Assembly (NCBI GenBank): GCA_017860295.1
Contig: JAFNAS010000004.1
Span: forward strand, 124,001-188,000
Reading direction: 5' to 3'
From: Bacteroidota bacterium
Lineage (GTDB): Bacteria; Bacteroidota; Bacteroidia; Bacteroidales; Paludibacteraceae
Length of the DNA stretch: 64,000 nt
In this document: positions 17,693 to 27,433 of the stretch, one piece after another
Layout of the letters: every line of letters starts with the position of its first letter
Numbering within the stretch: the stretch's first letter is position 1
Translations under genes and position numbers: made by a program
The notes under the pieces: generated by a model
The model's input: the letters and a program-made list of their open reading frames with translations, nothing else
The model's database searches: none
What the model was told of the DNA's origin: nothing

Positions 17693-19543
17693 ATGGACTT
17701 AATGGATGACAACAAAGATCAACTCCAGGTAAATGAAGCTGGTCAAACAGAATCAATTACTCAACAAGAACCCGAAAGTGTAGCGATAGCACCAGAACAA
17801 GAAAATAGTACGATTGCAAACAATTTTCTTGATTCTTATGCAGCACTTTCTCAAACGGAATTGATTGAAAAACTCAAAGAAATCATGAATAAGGCTGTCG
17901 CTGAAATCGAAAAGGATGAGGTTGATGCGATCAGGCAATTATTCTATAAAAAACATAAAACCGAGATAGAAGCACAGAAGAAAAGCTTTATTGAAAACGG
18001 TGGAGAGGAAGCTGATTTTGATCCGAAAGTTGATGAGAATGAGAACATTCTTAAAGAATTACTTCAAAAATACAGAGAAGAAAAGGCTTCACACTTTGAT
18101 GCAATAGAAAAAGAACGGGAAGAAAATCTGATAAAAAAGACTGCCATCTTGGATCAATTGAAAGCTATTGCAGAATCCGGTGATGTCGGAGAATCCTTAT
18201 CTCTTTTTCGCAAGCTGCAGCAAGAATGGAGAGCAATTGGTCAAGTACCTCAGATCAAAGTTAATGAGTTGTGGAAAAACTACAATTTATACATGGAGCG
18301 TTTCTATGATTTGATCAAGATCAATAATGAAATGCGCGATTATGACTTTAAGAAAAATCTTGAACAAAAAAACAATCTTTGCGAGTCGGCAGAAAAACTG
18401 GCAGAGGACAAGGACGTTGTAGCTGCTTCTCGCCTACTTCAGAAATTTCACGAAGAGTGGAGAGAAATTGGTCCCGTAGCTCGTGAATTAAGAGATGAAT
18501 TGTGGAATCGTTTCAAAAATGCATCCACTGTTATTAATAAAAAACACCAAGAATTTTTTGCAGCTTTAAAAGCTCAGGAAGAAGTGAACCTGGCGGCAAA
18601 AACAACTCTCTGCGAACAGGTTGAGGCTATAGACCTAACCGTACTCAAAACTTATAAAGACTGGGAGGCAAGAACGACGGAAATCGTCGGTCTTCAACAG
18701 CAATGGAAAACTATCGGTTTTGCTCCTCGTAAAGAGAATATTAAAATTTATGAACGCTTCCGCTCTGCTTGTGATCAGTTTTTCCGCAAGAAAAGCGAAT
18801 TTATGAAAGCTACTAAAGCCGAGCTTGATGTCAACTATGAAAAGAAGAAAGCGTTATGCGAAAAAGCGGAATCACTAAAGGATAGCAACGACTGGAAGGC
18901 AACAACTCAAATTATGGTTGACATTCAAAAGGAATGGAAAACGATAGGGCCTGTGCAAAAGAAATATTCTGATATGCTCTGGAAACGCTTTGTTTCGGCA
19001 TGTGATTATTTCTTTGAACAAAAAGAACAGATATTTTCGTCCAAAAAAACGGAAGAACACACAAACCTTTCATTGAAAAAGGAGTTGATCGATAGCATTG
19101 ATAACTTCGTTAAAGGAGAAGATGCACAGGAATCGCTGGCTGAGTTGCAAGCATTGATTGCCAAATGGAATACGATTGGGCATGTTCCTTTTAAAGAAAA
19201 AGACAAAATATTCAAAGCATTCAAGGATGCAGTAAATAAACAAATGGATGCCTTAAATATCGATAGTATAAACAGAAGATTAATATCTTTCAAAGATAAT
19301 ATTGAAAAAATCGCTGATGGCGAACATCCGAACCAACTTTATCGTGAACGGGAGAAGTTGTTGCGAATTTATGACAGTTTGAAAGTTGAAATTTCAACTT
19401 ATGAAAACAATATGGGATTTATTTCTGCTAAATCAAAAAAATCAGATTTGATTGTGCAGGAACTGGAGCATAAAATTGAAAAACTAAAAGAAGATCGCAA
19501 TTTAATAGAAAAGAAAATCAAACTGATAGACGAGAGTCTATAA
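17693..19543 (+). CDS. DUF349 repeat protein
   Basis: 616 residues, highly charged and mostly helical, no signal peptide. Five DUF349 modules are visible, each with a W-x-x-I-G core: W179, W256, W338, W415 and W492, about 77 residues apart, each followed by a (L/F)W(K/N)RF-like helix and often ACDxFFxKK. Residues 1-50 are acidic and disordered, and the C-terminus (about 560-616) is a coiled coil. DUF349 proteins are widespread in Bacteroidota and of uncertain function; nucleic-acid or ribosome-associated roles have been suggested. The pseudouridine synthase follows 115 bases downstream. Confidence 0.85.
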   Translation: MDLMDDNKDQLQVNEAGQTESITQQEPESVAIAPEQENSTIANNFLDSYAALSQTELIEKLKEIMNKAVAEIEKDEVDAIRQLFYKKHKTEIEAQKKSFIENGGEEADFDPKVDENENILKELLQKYREEKASHFDAIEKEREENLIKKTAILDQLKAIAESGDVGESLSLFRKLQQEWRAIGQVPQIKVNELWKNYNLYMERFYDLIKINNEMRDYDFKKNLEQKNNLCESAEKLAEDKDVVAASRLLQKFHEEWREIGPVARELRDELWNRFKNASTVINKKHQEFFAALKAQEEVNLAAKTTLCEQVEAIDLTVLKTYKDWEARTTEIVGLQQQWKTIGFAPRKENIKIYERFRSACDQFFRKKSEFMKATKAELDVNYEKKKALCEKAESLKDSNDWKATTQIMVDIQKEWKTIGPVQKKYSDMLWKRFVSACDYFFEQKEQIFSSKKTEEHTNLSLKKELIDSIDNFVKGEDAQESLAELQALIAKWNTIGHVPFKEKDKIFKAFKDAVNKQMDALNIDSINRRLISFKDNIEKIADGEHPNQLYREREKLLRIYDSLKVEISTYENNMGFISAKSKKSDLIVQELEHKIEKLKEDRNLIEKKIKLIDESL

Positions 19544-19658
19544 CTAAAACAACTAGCTGTATCAAACACTAGATCAAGGCTATTGCAAGTATTTGGGATA
19601 TTTGTATAGCCAAAACAAAACGTGTAGCTTTATTTATTTACATTAATTATTTCTAACA

Positions 19659-21038
19659 ATGGATTTTAGAGACGACAAAAGGCAACGTCCCGATTATAGT
19701 TCAGGTGACAATGCCAGCCGTGATGGTAACAAAAAAGAGGGACATGCACGTCCCCGGATTTCAAGAACTCCTGCTAACGGGCCCGTATCATCTTCAAATT
19801 TTGACAAACCCCGTTATGATAGGCCACGAGACAACGATCAACAACGCCCTTACAACCGTAATTATAATAATCAGGACGGTGGATATCAGCAACGTCCCTC
19901 GTATAATCGGGACAATAACGGTGGAGGATATAACCGAAATTATAACAGACCGAATTCCGATCGCCCATATAACAGAGATTATAACAACAACCAACGTTCG
20001 TATAATCAAGGTAGTGAAGGCGACCAGCAACAAGCATATAACCGCAATTATAACAGAGACGGGAACTCATATCAATCTCGTCCACAATATAATAGAGATG
20101 GAAATGATTTTCAGCGCCGTCCCTACAGAGAGGGCGGAGATTCGTTTCAGCGCAATTCCTATGGCAGAGATGGGGGAGATCGTCGCCCCTACTCTAACAA
20201 CCGCCCATATAATAATAACCGGGGGGGCAATTATGGATCACGACCAGGAGGCTACAATAATCCTCGTCAAGGCAGTTTTTCTCACGGTAAAATGTACGAA
20301 CAACCTGCTATTGACCCGAATGAACCGATACGTTTAAATAAATTTTTGGCCAATGCAGGTATCTGTTCGCGCCGTGAAGCCGATGAATATATTCAGGCCG
20401 GGGTTGTGAGTGTCAATGGACAAGTTGTTCAAGAACTTGGCGTGAAAGTGATGCCTACCGATAAAGTGATGTTTCATGATCAAACGGTTCAGACTGAGCG
20501 CAAAATTTACATATTGCTCAACAAACCCAAAGATTTTGTAACCACCGTAGATGATCCCAAAGAAAGGAACACCGTGCTTGATTTGGTCAGAAATGCTTGC
20601 CGCGAACGGATTTATCCGGTCGGACGTCTGGACAGAAGCACCACCGGTGTGCTGTTACTCACAAACGATGGAGATTTAGCATCCAAACTTACACATCCCA
20701 AATACAACAAAAAGAAAATCTATCATGTCTACTTGGACAAACCATTGACAAAAGCCGATATGGAACAAATTGTCAGCGGCATCGAATTGGAAGATGGAGA
20801 AATACATGCTGATGAGGTTCATTACGTTCTAGAGGATGATAGACAACAGGTTGGCATAGAAATACACTCTGGACGAAATCGGATAGTGAGACGTATCTTC
20901 GATCACTTGGGTTACCGTGTGAAACGTTTGGATCGGGTTTTCTTTGCCGGTTTGACCAAAAAGAACCTTCCTCGCGGCAAATGGCGTTTTCTCAGCCAAA
21001 ACGAAGTCAATATGCTGAAAATGGGCGCTTTCGAATAA
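19659..21038 (+). CDS. RsuA/RluB-family pseudouridine synthase with long disordered N-terminus
   Basis: 459 residues. Residues 1 to about 215 are low complexity, rich in Asn, Arg, Tyr, Gly, Asp and Gln with repeated YNRNYN, RPYNR and YNRDGN blocks. The enzyme proper then begins: an S4 RNA-binding domain (IRLNKFLANAGICSRREADEYI, from about residue 224) and the catalytic domain with GRLDRSTTGVLLLTNDGD (catalytic Asp325), ending in GRNRIVRRIFDHLGYRVKRLDR. It isomerises uridine in rRNA, probably 23S. Such extensions occur on Bacteroidota RsuA/RluB homologues, and the RGG/RNY composition suggests RNA binding or condensate formation, which is inference. Confidence 0.9.
   Translation: MDFRDDKRQRPDYSSGDNASRDGNKKEGHARPRISRTPANGPVSSSNFDKPRYDRPRDNDQQRPYNRNYNNQDGGYQQRPSYNRDNNGGGYNRNYNRPNSDRPYNRDYNNNQRSYNQGSEGDQQQAYNRNYNRDGNSYQSRPQYNRDGNDFQRRPYREGGDSFQRNSYGRDGGDRRPYSNNRPYNNNRGGNYGSRPGGYNNPRQGSFSHGKMYEQPAIDPNEPIRLNKFLANAGICSRREADEYIQAGVVSVNGQVVQELGVKVMPTDKVMFHDQTVQTERKIYILLNKPKDFVTTVDDPKERNTVLDLVRNACRERIYPVGRLDRSTTGVLLLTNDGDLASKLTHPKYNKKKIYHVYLDKPLTKADMEQIVSGIELEDGEIHADEVHYVLEDDRQQVGIEIHSGRNRIVRRIFDHLGYRVKRLDRVFFAGLTKKNLPRGKWRFLSQNEVNMLKMGAFE
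19830..20260 (+). repeat. Degenerate coding repeat for Asn/Arg/Tyr-rich tract
   Basis: Irregular repeats of TATAACCG/TATAACAGA-type units encode the YNR-rich N-terminus of the pseudouridine synthase. They are not spaced like CRISPR repeats and stay in frame. Confidence 0.7.
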
Positions 21039-21183
21039 TTTTTTATTTCTTTGGAGATAGCGCACGGATAGAGTTTACTTCGATGTTGCACTGTTAATCT
21101 TTCGACATACTACAGCTAGAATCAGGTGAATTTATATTCCATCGACGACGATAAAGAACAAAAAGCATTCAATAAAGTAAACC

Positions 21184-21214
21184 AAAAGCCGTCAGTAGCA
21201 TGACGGCTTTTTTT
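21184..21214 (+). terminator. Rho-independent terminator before the MFS gene
   Basis: AAAAGCCGTCA (21184-21194) pairs with TGACGGCTTTT (21201-21211) around a six-base loop, followed by more T residues. It ends the DUF349/pseudouridine synthase region, 30 bases before the next gene. Confidence 0.88.
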
Positions 21215-21243
21215 ATCTCAATATCAAGAATCGTTTTAAAATT

Positions 21244-22584
21244 ATGATTAAACGATTGTGTAAGACAAAAGAATGGTTGTTTGAGTTGGTTCCGAATAAC
21301 AAATCGGCACTAACTTCCATATTTGAATCCTTACAATACAAAAACTACAAACTTTATTTTTACGGGCAAATTATCTCACTGACAGGGACATCGATGCAAC
21401 AAGTTGCGATGAGTTGGTTAGTGTATCGTATGACGGGATCCATCATGCTCTTGGGGACCGTAGCTTTTCTGACTCAAATACCCAGTTTGTTTGTTTCACC
21501 TTTGATGGGAGTTGTAAATGATCGTTTCGACAGGAAGAAAATATTGATATTTACACAGGTTTTATCCATGACGCAAGCCTTATTGTTGGCGACCTTAGTA
21601 TTGACAAATACAATTCAGATTGTCCATATTCTTATACTGAGTATTTTTCTTGGATTGATAAACTCGTTGGATGCACCTGTCAGGCAAGCATTTTATACAA
21701 AATTAGTTCCAACAAACGTTTTGGGAAATGCTATCGCACTCAACTCTGCCACTTTCAACTGTACCAAGTTAATTGGTCCAACCATAGGTGGCATACTTAT
21801 TGCCATGGTTGGTGAAGGTATTTGCTTTCTAATTAATAGCGTGAGTTTCATTGGTGTTATATTTGCGTTAATGCAAATCAATACCGACAAGCCTATGACA
21901 TCCGCCGCAAAGGGGAATTTATGGCATGAAATGAAAGAAGGATTCATATATAGCATTGGATTTTTGCCAATTCGTAGTATCCTGATTTTCATTGTTATAT
22001 TAGCTGTTTTATCCTTTCCATTTCCGATGATGCTGCCGGCCTTTGTCAAATCGGAATTACACGGAGGCAGTGATTTGTATGGCTATTTTATAGCGGCTAC
22101 CGGCATCGGATCGCTTATATCCACGCTCTATTTAGCCGCACGAAAAAGCGTTTTGGGTTTGGCCAAAATAGTCATGTTTGCCTGCGGCATTCAAGGTATC
22201 TCTTTAATCGCTTTTTCGTTAACACATATCGTATGGTTATTAATGATCATCTGTTTCTTCATCGGGTTTTCATATATTGCGTGTCTGGCTTCTTGTAACA
22301 CATTGATACAAAGCTTAACAGATGAAGACAAGCGAGGTCGTGTAATGAGCTACTACACCATGGCATTTCTGGGATTCACTCCTATCGGAAACCTTCTGCA
22401 AGGATATGCTGCAGAAAAAATAGGCCTATCTACCATTTATCTGATATGTGGCATTTTAGTGGTTCTGACGGCGATTGCTTTCGGATATTACCGGCCTGCG
22501 ATTCGAAAAGCGTCACGACCGATCTACGTGCAAAAAGGCATCATTACCGAAATTGCATACGGACTGCAATCGTCAAAAAATTAA
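21244..22584 (+). CDS. MFS transporter (EntS-like, MFS_3 / PF05977 type)
   Basis: 446 residues with about twelve membrane helices. The N-terminal [25 protein letters not shown], the loop [10 protein letters not shown] between helices 2 and 3 and [14 protein letters not shown] match the exporter subfamily that includes enterobactin exporter EntS. The substrate is unknown; no siderophore genes are nearby. The stop lies 10 bases before the recR start, so recR is probably read from the same message. Confidence 0.85.
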   Translation: MIKRLCKTKEWLFELVPNNKSALTSIFESLQYKNYKLYFYGQIISLTGTSMQQVAMSWLVYRMTGSIMLLGTVAFLTQIPSLFVSPLMGVVNDRFDRKKILIFTQVLSMTQALLLATLVLTNTIQIVHILILSIFLGLINSLDAPVRQAFYTKLVPTNVLGNAIALNSATFNCTKLIGPTIGGILIAMVGEGICFLINSVSFIGVIFALMQINTDKPMTSAAKGNLWHEMKEGFIYSIGFLPIRSILIFIVILAVLSFPFPMMLPAFVKSELHGGSDLYGYFIAATGIGSLISTLYLAARKSVLGLAKIVMFACGIQGISLIAFSLTHIVWLLMIICFFIGFSYIACLASCNTLIQSLTDEDKRGRVMSYYTMAFLGFTPIGNLLQGYAAEKIGLSTIYLICGILVVLTAIAFGYYRPAIRKASRPIYVQKGIITEIAYGLQSSKN

Positions 22585-22594
22585 ATTTTACAAC

Positions 22595-23209
22595 ATGAAT
22601 ATGCAACACTATCCTTCGGTTATTTTGGAAGATGCAGTCAATGAATTTGCAAAATTGCCCGGTATAGGACAGAAAACAGCCCTTCGGTTGGTTCTACATC
22701 TCCTCCGTCAGGACAAATCTGATGTCGAACATTTTGGCAATACATTAATTACGCTTAAGAATGAAATTCGCTACTGTAAAATGTGCCACAACATCTCGGA
22801 TTCCGAATTATGCCTGATATGTGGAGACAAAACAAGAGATGATAAAACGCTATGTGTTGTAGAAAATATCAAGGATGTTATGTCAATTGAAAATACACAG
22901 CAATACAGAGGGTTATATCATGTTCTGGGAGGTATTATTTCTCCGATGGATGGTATAGGTCCAAGTGATCTGGAGATTGAAAGCCTGATTAACAGGGTAA
23001 AGACCGAACCAATAAAAGAGGTAATACTAGCACTCAGTCCCACAATGGAAGGAGATACAACTAACTACTATATTTATCGAAAATTAAGTCAAAGCAACAT
23101 TGTAATATCTACCATAGCAAGAGGTGTTTCCATTGGCAACGAACTGGAATATGCCGACGAAATTACGCTGGGACGTTCTATTCTAAATCGGACGCTATTT
23201 TCGCAATAA
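22595..23209 (+). CDS. recR: Recombination mediator protein RecR
   Basis: 204 residues from ATG 22595 (or 22601), the normal length; longer in-frame extension into the MFS gene is unlike the family. The helix-hairpin-helix [18 protein letters not shown], the zinc finger ([16 protein letters not shown]), and the Toprim motif ([14 protein letters not shown]) appear in the expected order. RecR works with RecO (and RecF) to load RecA on gapped DNA. It converges on engB with four bases between stops. Confidence 0.96.
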   Translation: MNMQHYPSVILEDAVNEFAKLPGIGQKTALRLVLHLLRQDKSDVEHFGNTLITLKNEIRYCKMCHNISDSELCLICGDKTRDDKTLCVVENIKDVMSIENTQQYRGLYHVLGGIISPMDGIGPSDLEIESLINRVKTEPIKEVILALSPTMEGDTTNYYIYRKLSQSNIVISTIARGVSIGNELEYADEITLGRSILNRTLFSQ

Positions 23210-23213
23210 CTTA

Positions 23214-23816
23214 TTAATCTTTTGGCTGTAAATTAATACTTTCGATATAATCCAAAATTTCATCCTTTCCTTTGGCTGTTGACGAAGACGTAACAAAAAC
23301 AGGAGGTAGTTTCTCCCATTGCTCTCTTAATGTCGCTTGATATGCCTGAATATTTTCATTCAACCGGCTACCGGACAATTTATCTGCCTTCGTAAAAACG
23401 AGAGAAAACGGGATACCATTCGAACCCAACCATTCTATAAATTCCAGATCTATTTTCTGTGGAGCGTGACGTGAATCGATCAAAAGAAATAGATTGGTTA
23501 ACTGAGTTCGCATAAGAATATAACTCTCAATCATTTTTCTTAACCGTTCACGGTTTGCCTTTCCTGCTTGCGCGAACCCATATCCGGGAAGATCAACCAG
23601 ATACCATTCGGCGTTGATTATGAAGTGGTTAATCAATAATGTCTTCCCAGGTTTACTCGAAGTCATTGCCAGCCCTTTTCTGTTGGTCAACATATTGATG
23701 AGCGAAGATTTACCCACATTGGAACGACCAATAAAAGCATATTCAGGCAACTTACTCTCGGGACATTGTCTGACATCGGTATTACTCACTACAAAATCGG
23801 CAGAAGATATCTTCAC
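23214..23816 (-). CDS. engB: Ribosome biogenesis GTPase EngB (YsxC/YihA)
   Basis: 200 residues, full length. GTP-binding motifs are intact: G1 [10 protein letters not shown]3 DLPGYGFA, G4 TKADK, and a G5-like TSSSTAKG. The protein is required for late assembly of the 50S subunit. It lies 28 bases downstream of the acyltransferase gene and is probably transcribed with it. Confidence 0.96.
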   Translation of the reverse strand: MKISSADFVVSNTDVRQCPESKLPEYAFIGRSNVGKSSLINMLTNRKGLAMTSSKPGKTLLINHFIINAEWYLVDLPGYGFAQAGKANRERLRKMIESYILMRTQLTNLFLLIDSRHAPQKIDLEFIEWLGSNGIPFSLVFTKADKLSGSRLNENIQAYQATLREQWEKLPPVFVTSSSTAKGKDEILDYIESINLQPKD

Positions 23817-23844
23817 TATAATTTAATTTAGAATGTAAAAGTGA

Positions 23845-24384
23845 CTACACATGAAATCTCTCAGGAAATTTCCCTTGTTTATCTCTATAAAAAGCCATTA
23901 TCTCAACCATGTCTTTATCCACATCACCGGTAGGAATAAAAAGTTTTCCAAAGCCCATTTCTTTCTTATCATAATCTATAAACGCCAATACAATAGGGAC
24001 ATTAGCTTTTAATGCTATAAAATAGAATCCCTTTTTCCATTCAGTATTGAGCTGGCGAGTACCCTCCGGAGTGATCACCAAACGAAATAATTCATGCTGA
24101 CTGAAAATCTCGGACAACGAATCGGTCAATGATGTTTTTTGAGATCGATCAACCGGAATACCTCCCAATATCCGCATCATATTTCCTAAAGGGAATGTAA
24201 ACCATTCTTTTTTCATTAGAAAATTAACACGCAAATGCAATACATGACGGAAAATATTACCCCAAAAAAAGTCCCAATTGCTAGTGTGTGGTGCAATACA
24301 AATAACACATTTTTCTGGTAAATCTATATCATTCACCAGTTTCCAACCCTTATATTCTAAAATGCTTTCGCTGATTAATTTCAT
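23845..24384 (-). CDS. 1-acylglycerol-3-phosphate acyltransferase-like protein (PlsC superfamily)
   Basis: 179 residues from ATG 24384 (MKLISESILEYKGWKL); an upstream start is excluded because the promoter -7 box lies within that extension. The HX4D catalytic motif appears as HTSNWD, with a GIPVDRS motif and the TPEGTR block (motif III). The length is short for PlsC, with no N-terminal membrane helix, so it belongs to the small acyltransferase group that may modify lipid A or ornithine lipids rather than phosphatidic acid; the acceptor is unknown. Confidence 0.82.
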   Translation of the reverse strand: MKLISESILEYKGWKLVNDIDLPEKCVICIAPHTSNWDFFWGNIFRHVLHLRVNFLMKKEWFTFPLGNMMRILGGIPVDRSQKTSLTDSLSEIFSQHELFRLVITPEGTRQLNTEWKKGFYFIALKANVPIVLAFIDYDKKEMGFGKLFIPTGDVDKDMVEIMAFYRDKQGKFPERFHV

Positions 24385-24408
24385 TTGTTCTTTTCTGTAA
24401 AATAGATA

Positions 24409-24416
24409 CAAAGATA
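24409..24416 (-). promoter_or_regulatory. -7 promoter box of the acyltransferase-engB unit
   Basis: Minus strand reads TATCTTTG, 25 bases before the ATG at 24384, with ATTG (24438-24441) 21 bases upstream as a near -33. It decides the start codon. Confidence 0.65.
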
Positions 24417-24473
24417 GCGAAAACATACCGCATTCACCAATGACTACACTAAGGCTGAATAACCGAAAATAAT

Positions 24474-24481
24474 TATCTTTG
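24474..24481 (+). promoter_or_regulatory. -7 promoter box of mtgA-lipB-cmk
   Basis: TATCTTTG, 25 bases before the ATG at 24506; divergent from the box at 24409-24416, whose start sites lie about 80 bases away. Confidence 0.65.
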
Positions 24482-24505
24482 TAGTGTTTATTGTGAGTAT
24501 TGATT

Positions 24506-25192
24506 ATGATTAAAAAGATTCTCCGTTACATTGGAATTGCCCTTCTGGCAGGTATTCTATTCAGCATTCTTTCCGTCGTGATATTACGGTTTGTACCAGT
24601 GACCATCACCCCGTTAATGATAATCCGAAGTATTGAGCAAGTTTTTGATGGCAAACCCATTAAAATGGAGAAAAAATGGGTTTCGATAGATAAAATATCG
24701 CATAATATGGTTCAGGCTGTTGTGGCTTCGGAAGATAACCTGTTTATGGAACATTTTGGGTTTGATGAAAAAGCAATTGAAAATGCGTTAAAACACAATG
24801 CTAAAAGTAAAAAAATAAGAGGCGGGAGTACAATATCGCAACAAACCGCTAAGAATGTATTCCTGTTTCCTGACCGATCTTACGTTCGTAAAGCATTGGA
24901 GGCTTATTTCACACTGCTAATTGAAACCATCTGGACTAAGGAACGCATCATGGAAGTATATCTCAATGTGATTGAAACCGGAGATGGTGTTTATGGTGTC
25001 GAAGCTGCGGCAAAGACTTACTTTCATTGCCATGCTTCGGAACTGAAGCGTCCGCAAGCTGTCTTGATCGCGGTCTCGTTACCCAATCCCCGCAAGTTTG
25101 ATCCTGCACATCCTTCTCCCTATTTACTGAAACGACAAGCGAAAATCATGCGATTGATGAAGAGAATAGAACAAGTTGAATTTGAAAAATAA
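24506..25192 (+). CDS. mtgA: Monofunctional peptidoglycan glycosyltransferase
   Basis: 228 residues. An N-terminal membrane anchor (about residues 5-28) precedes a GT51 domain with the catalytic Glu in VVASEDNLFMEHFGFD, then GGSTISQQTAKNVFL, and ERIMEVYLNVIETGDGVYGVEAAA. It polymerises lipid II into glycan strands and lacks a transpeptidase domain. ATG at 24506 is chosen over a TTG two codons earlier. lipB starts three bases after the stop. Confidence 0.95.
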   Translation: MIKKILRYIGIALLAGILFSILSVVILRFVPVTITPLMIIRSIEQVFDGKPIKMEKKWVSIDKISHNMVQAVVASEDNLFMEHFGFDEKAIENALKHNAKSKKIRGGSTISQQTAKNVFLFPDRSYVRKALEAYFTLLIETIWTKERIMEVYLNVIETGDGVYGVEAAAKTYFHCHASELKRPQAVLIAVSLPNPRKFDPAHPSPYLLKRQAKIMRLMKRIEQVEFEK

Positions 25193-25195
25193 GAA

Positions 25196-25861
25196 ATGAA
25201 TAAGACAATCACTTCGATTGACTGGGATAGAATTGAATACCGCGAAGCTTGGAAAAAGCAAGAAGAGCTGTTTCAACAAATCCTTCAATTGAAATTAAAG
25301 GATGAAAAAACTCCTAATTATCTGATTTTCTGCGAACACCCCCATGTATTCACACTTGGCAAAAACGGTTCGGCCAACAATCTGTTAATTGGAAACTTAC
25401 AACTGCGTTCCGTCCATGCTCAGTATGTTGAAACCAACCGTGGAGGCGATATTACCTATCACGGCCCGGGACAAATTGTAGGCTATCCCATTTTCGACCT
25501 TGCCAATTTTGAAATTGGCCTGAGGCAATATATTTTTAAGATGGAGGAGGCTGTAATTAATACTCTGAAGCATATCGGCATCCATTCGGAACGGATGGAA
25601 GGAGCTACCGGAGTCTGGCTAGATACAAAAATTCCGGAAAAGTGCCGAAAGATCTGTGCCATCGGTGTGCGAAGTAGCCATTTTGTAACCATGCATGGTT
25701 TTGCATTGAATGTAAACACCGATTTGAATTATTTTTCATATATCAATCCCTGCGGATTCATTGACAAAGGAGTAACCTCCATCCAAAAAGAATTGGAAAC
25801 ACCCTACTCTATTCCCAAAATCAAACAACTCCTCCAAACTGAATTCGACCGTCTCTTTTAA
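25196..25861 (+). CDS. lipB: Lipoyl(octanoyl) transferase
   Basis: 221 residues. Motifs are in family order: FCEHPHVFTLGKNG, NRGGDITYHGPGQIVGYPIF, the catalytic Lys in KICAIGVRSS, MHGFALNVNTDL and the catalytic Cys in INPCGFIDKGVTS. It moves octanoate from acyl carrier protein to lipoyl domains of 2-oxoacid dehydrogenases and the glycine cleavage system. lipA is not adjacent. It is second in the mtgA-lipB-cmk unit, three bases after mtgA. Confidence 0.96.
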   Translation: MNKTITSIDWDRIEYREAWKKQEELFQQILQLKLKDEKTPNYLIFCEHPHVFTLGKNGSANNLLIGNLQLRSVHAQYVETNRGGDITYHGPGQIVGYPIFDLANFEIGLRQYIFKMEEAVINTLKHIGIHSERMEGATGVWLDTKIPEKCRKICAIGVRSSHFVTMHGFALNVNTDLNYFSYINPCGFIDKGVTSIQKELETPYSIPKIKQLLQTEFDRLF

Positions 25862-25891
25862 AAAGAGTAACGCATTGCAATAAAATACATT

Positions 25892-26602
25892 ATGACCGAA
25901 AAAATAAATATTGCTATAGACGGACACTCGTCCTGCGGTAAAAGTACCATTGCCAAAGGATTAGCCCAAAAAATAGGGTATACTTACATCGATAGCGGCG
26001 CCATGTATCGAGCTGTGGCATTGTACTGCATTCAAAACGGATTAATTAAGGACGGAGTGGTAGATGAATCTGCATTGAAAACTAAAATTCAATCGCTCCA
26101 AATTGAATTCAGACCCAACACTACTGGAGGTGCCGATACTTACCTGAATGATAAAAACGTCGAAAGTGAAATACGATCTTTAGAAGCTGCCAGTGCTGCC
26201 AGTAAAGTCAGCACGCTTAAATTTGTTAGACAAACCATGGTATATTTACAACAGCAAATGGGTAAAAACAAAGGAGTTGTAATGGATGGACGCGATATTG
26301 GTACCGTAGTGTTTCCTGATGCCGAATTGAAGCTATTTGTAACCGCCAAGCCTGAAGTCAGAGCAGATAGACGATACAAAGAACTAATCAATAAAGGATT
26401 AGATGTGGAATATAACGATGTATTGGCGAATGTAATTGAGAGAGACGAAAGAGACTCCAATCGTGCCGAGAGCCCTTTACGCCAAGCCAAAGATTCTGTG
26501 GTACTAGACAATAGCGATCTCACTCCAGAACAACAATTCGAATGGACTATGGTTGCTTATCAAAAAGCGATAGATAAAGTTACGCAAACCGATCAGTTAT
26601 AA
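25892..26602 (+). CDS. cmk: Cytidylate kinase
   Basis: 236 residues. The P-loop GHSSCGKSTIAKGLA is at the N-terminus, followed by YIDSGAMYRAVALY, MDGRDIGTVVFPDA and the RDERDSNRAESPL lid region. It phosphorylates CMP and dCMP. It is last in the unit with mtgA and lipB. The 3' end overlaps the converging solute-binding protein gene by 10 bases, each stop codon lying inside the other gene. Confidence 0.96.
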   Translation: MTEKINIAIDGHSSCGKSTIAKGLAQKIGYTYIDSGAMYRAVALYCIQNGLIKDGVVDESALKTKIQSLQIEFRPNTTGGADTYLNDKNVESEIRSLEAASAASKVSTLKFVRQTMVYLQQQMGKNKGVVMDGRDIGTVVFPDAELKLFVTAKPEVRADRRYKELINKGLDVEYNDVLANVIERDERDSNRAESPLRQAKDSVVLDNSDLTPEQQFEWTMVAYQKAIDKVTQTDQL

Positions 26603-27408
26603 TATTTTGCATACAAGAGGTTGAACCGGTCTGATTTTGTGAATTTTTCTAGCCAACTGTTTACTGCTTTGGAAAGTCCAAGAGACCGTTTATTAATGCC
26701 CCAGCCCTGTAATTGAGGAAATCCGATATCGACACTGACATCAATACCCGGAAAACGCTTAACAAAATAGTTGGCAACTTTTTCATCACATACACCATAA
26801 CGAACACTACCTTTAGCCACTAACAGTATCAGCTCCTCCGCATCATGTACTTTCAGTTCACTCACATAAATCGTATCACTGATTTCCTCTGCCAGATGTT
26901 GTATTCGTTGTGTATAAGACGATCCTCTGACAATACAAAGCTGCTTTTTCCCCAAGTTCAACTGATTCTTCACAAATGTAGTATCGTCTTCAATTTCGGA
27001 TGATTTACGTTGCACCAACACTGCTTTGGATACTAAAATCGGCGACGAAATAGTAATATATTGTAGCACATCCGTAGATCGGGGGATATTTTGAGCAATC
27101 AAATCCACTTTGCCTTGTTTCAACAGTCGAATAGCCTCTATCACATCCGGCACCCTTACCCACTTAATTCTAACATGTAAACAACTATCTGAAAATAACT
27201 TAGCCAATTCATACTGAAATCCGGCCAAGGTATCACCCCGCATCATACAATCAATTTGATTCATTCGTACGGCAATTCGTATCTCTCCTTTTTTTTGTAT
27301 TTTGTCAATATCACGAGGAGTTGACGGCAAAAAAACGAAGAGCAAAATTGCACTTACCAATAACAGAATAAGCAACAATATTCCAACTATTTTAGTACGT
27401 TGAACCAT
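26593..27408 (-). CDS. Membrane-anchored solute-binding-fold protein (SBP family 3, MltF-N-like)
   Basis: 271 residues: an N-terminal membrane anchor (about 7-28, hydrophobic ILLLILLLVSAILLF) and then a family 3 periplasmic binding fold starting KKGEIRIAVRMNQID. The DTLAGFQYELAKLF and KVDLIAQNI blocks resemble the N-terminal module of MltF, but there is no lytic transglycosylase domain. It could be a sensor or lipid-independent anchored binding protein; the ligand is unknown. It lies 25 bases after the topoisomerase gene and is probably cotranscribed. Confidence 0.75.
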   Translation of the reverse strand: MVQRTKIVGILLLILLLVSAILLFVFLPSTPRDIDKIQKKGEIRIAVRMNQIDCMMRGDTLAGFQYELAKLFSDSCLHVRIKWVRVPDVIEAIRLLKQGKVDLIAQNIPRSTDVLQYITISSPILVSKAVLVQRKSSEIEDDTTFVKNQLNLGKKQLCIVRGSSYTQRIQHLAEEISDTIYVSELKVHDAEELILLVAKGSVRYGVCDEKVANYFVKRFPGIDVSVDIGFPQLQGWGINKRSLGLSKAVNSWLEKFTKSDRFNLLYAKYYN

Positions 27409-27433
27409 TTAGATTACTTCTACATCATCTGGG

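Noticed and set aside
19705-20337. A 210-codon frame within the pseudouridine synthase N-terminus
   Set aside because: The +1 reading of the YNR-coding repeats; Ile/Thr-rich output with no family.
21039-21183. A short 25-codon GTG frame (VNLYSIDDDKEQ...) ending in the terminator stem
   Set aside because: The stop falls inside the terminator hairpin and the frame is too short to judge; treated as trailer sequence.
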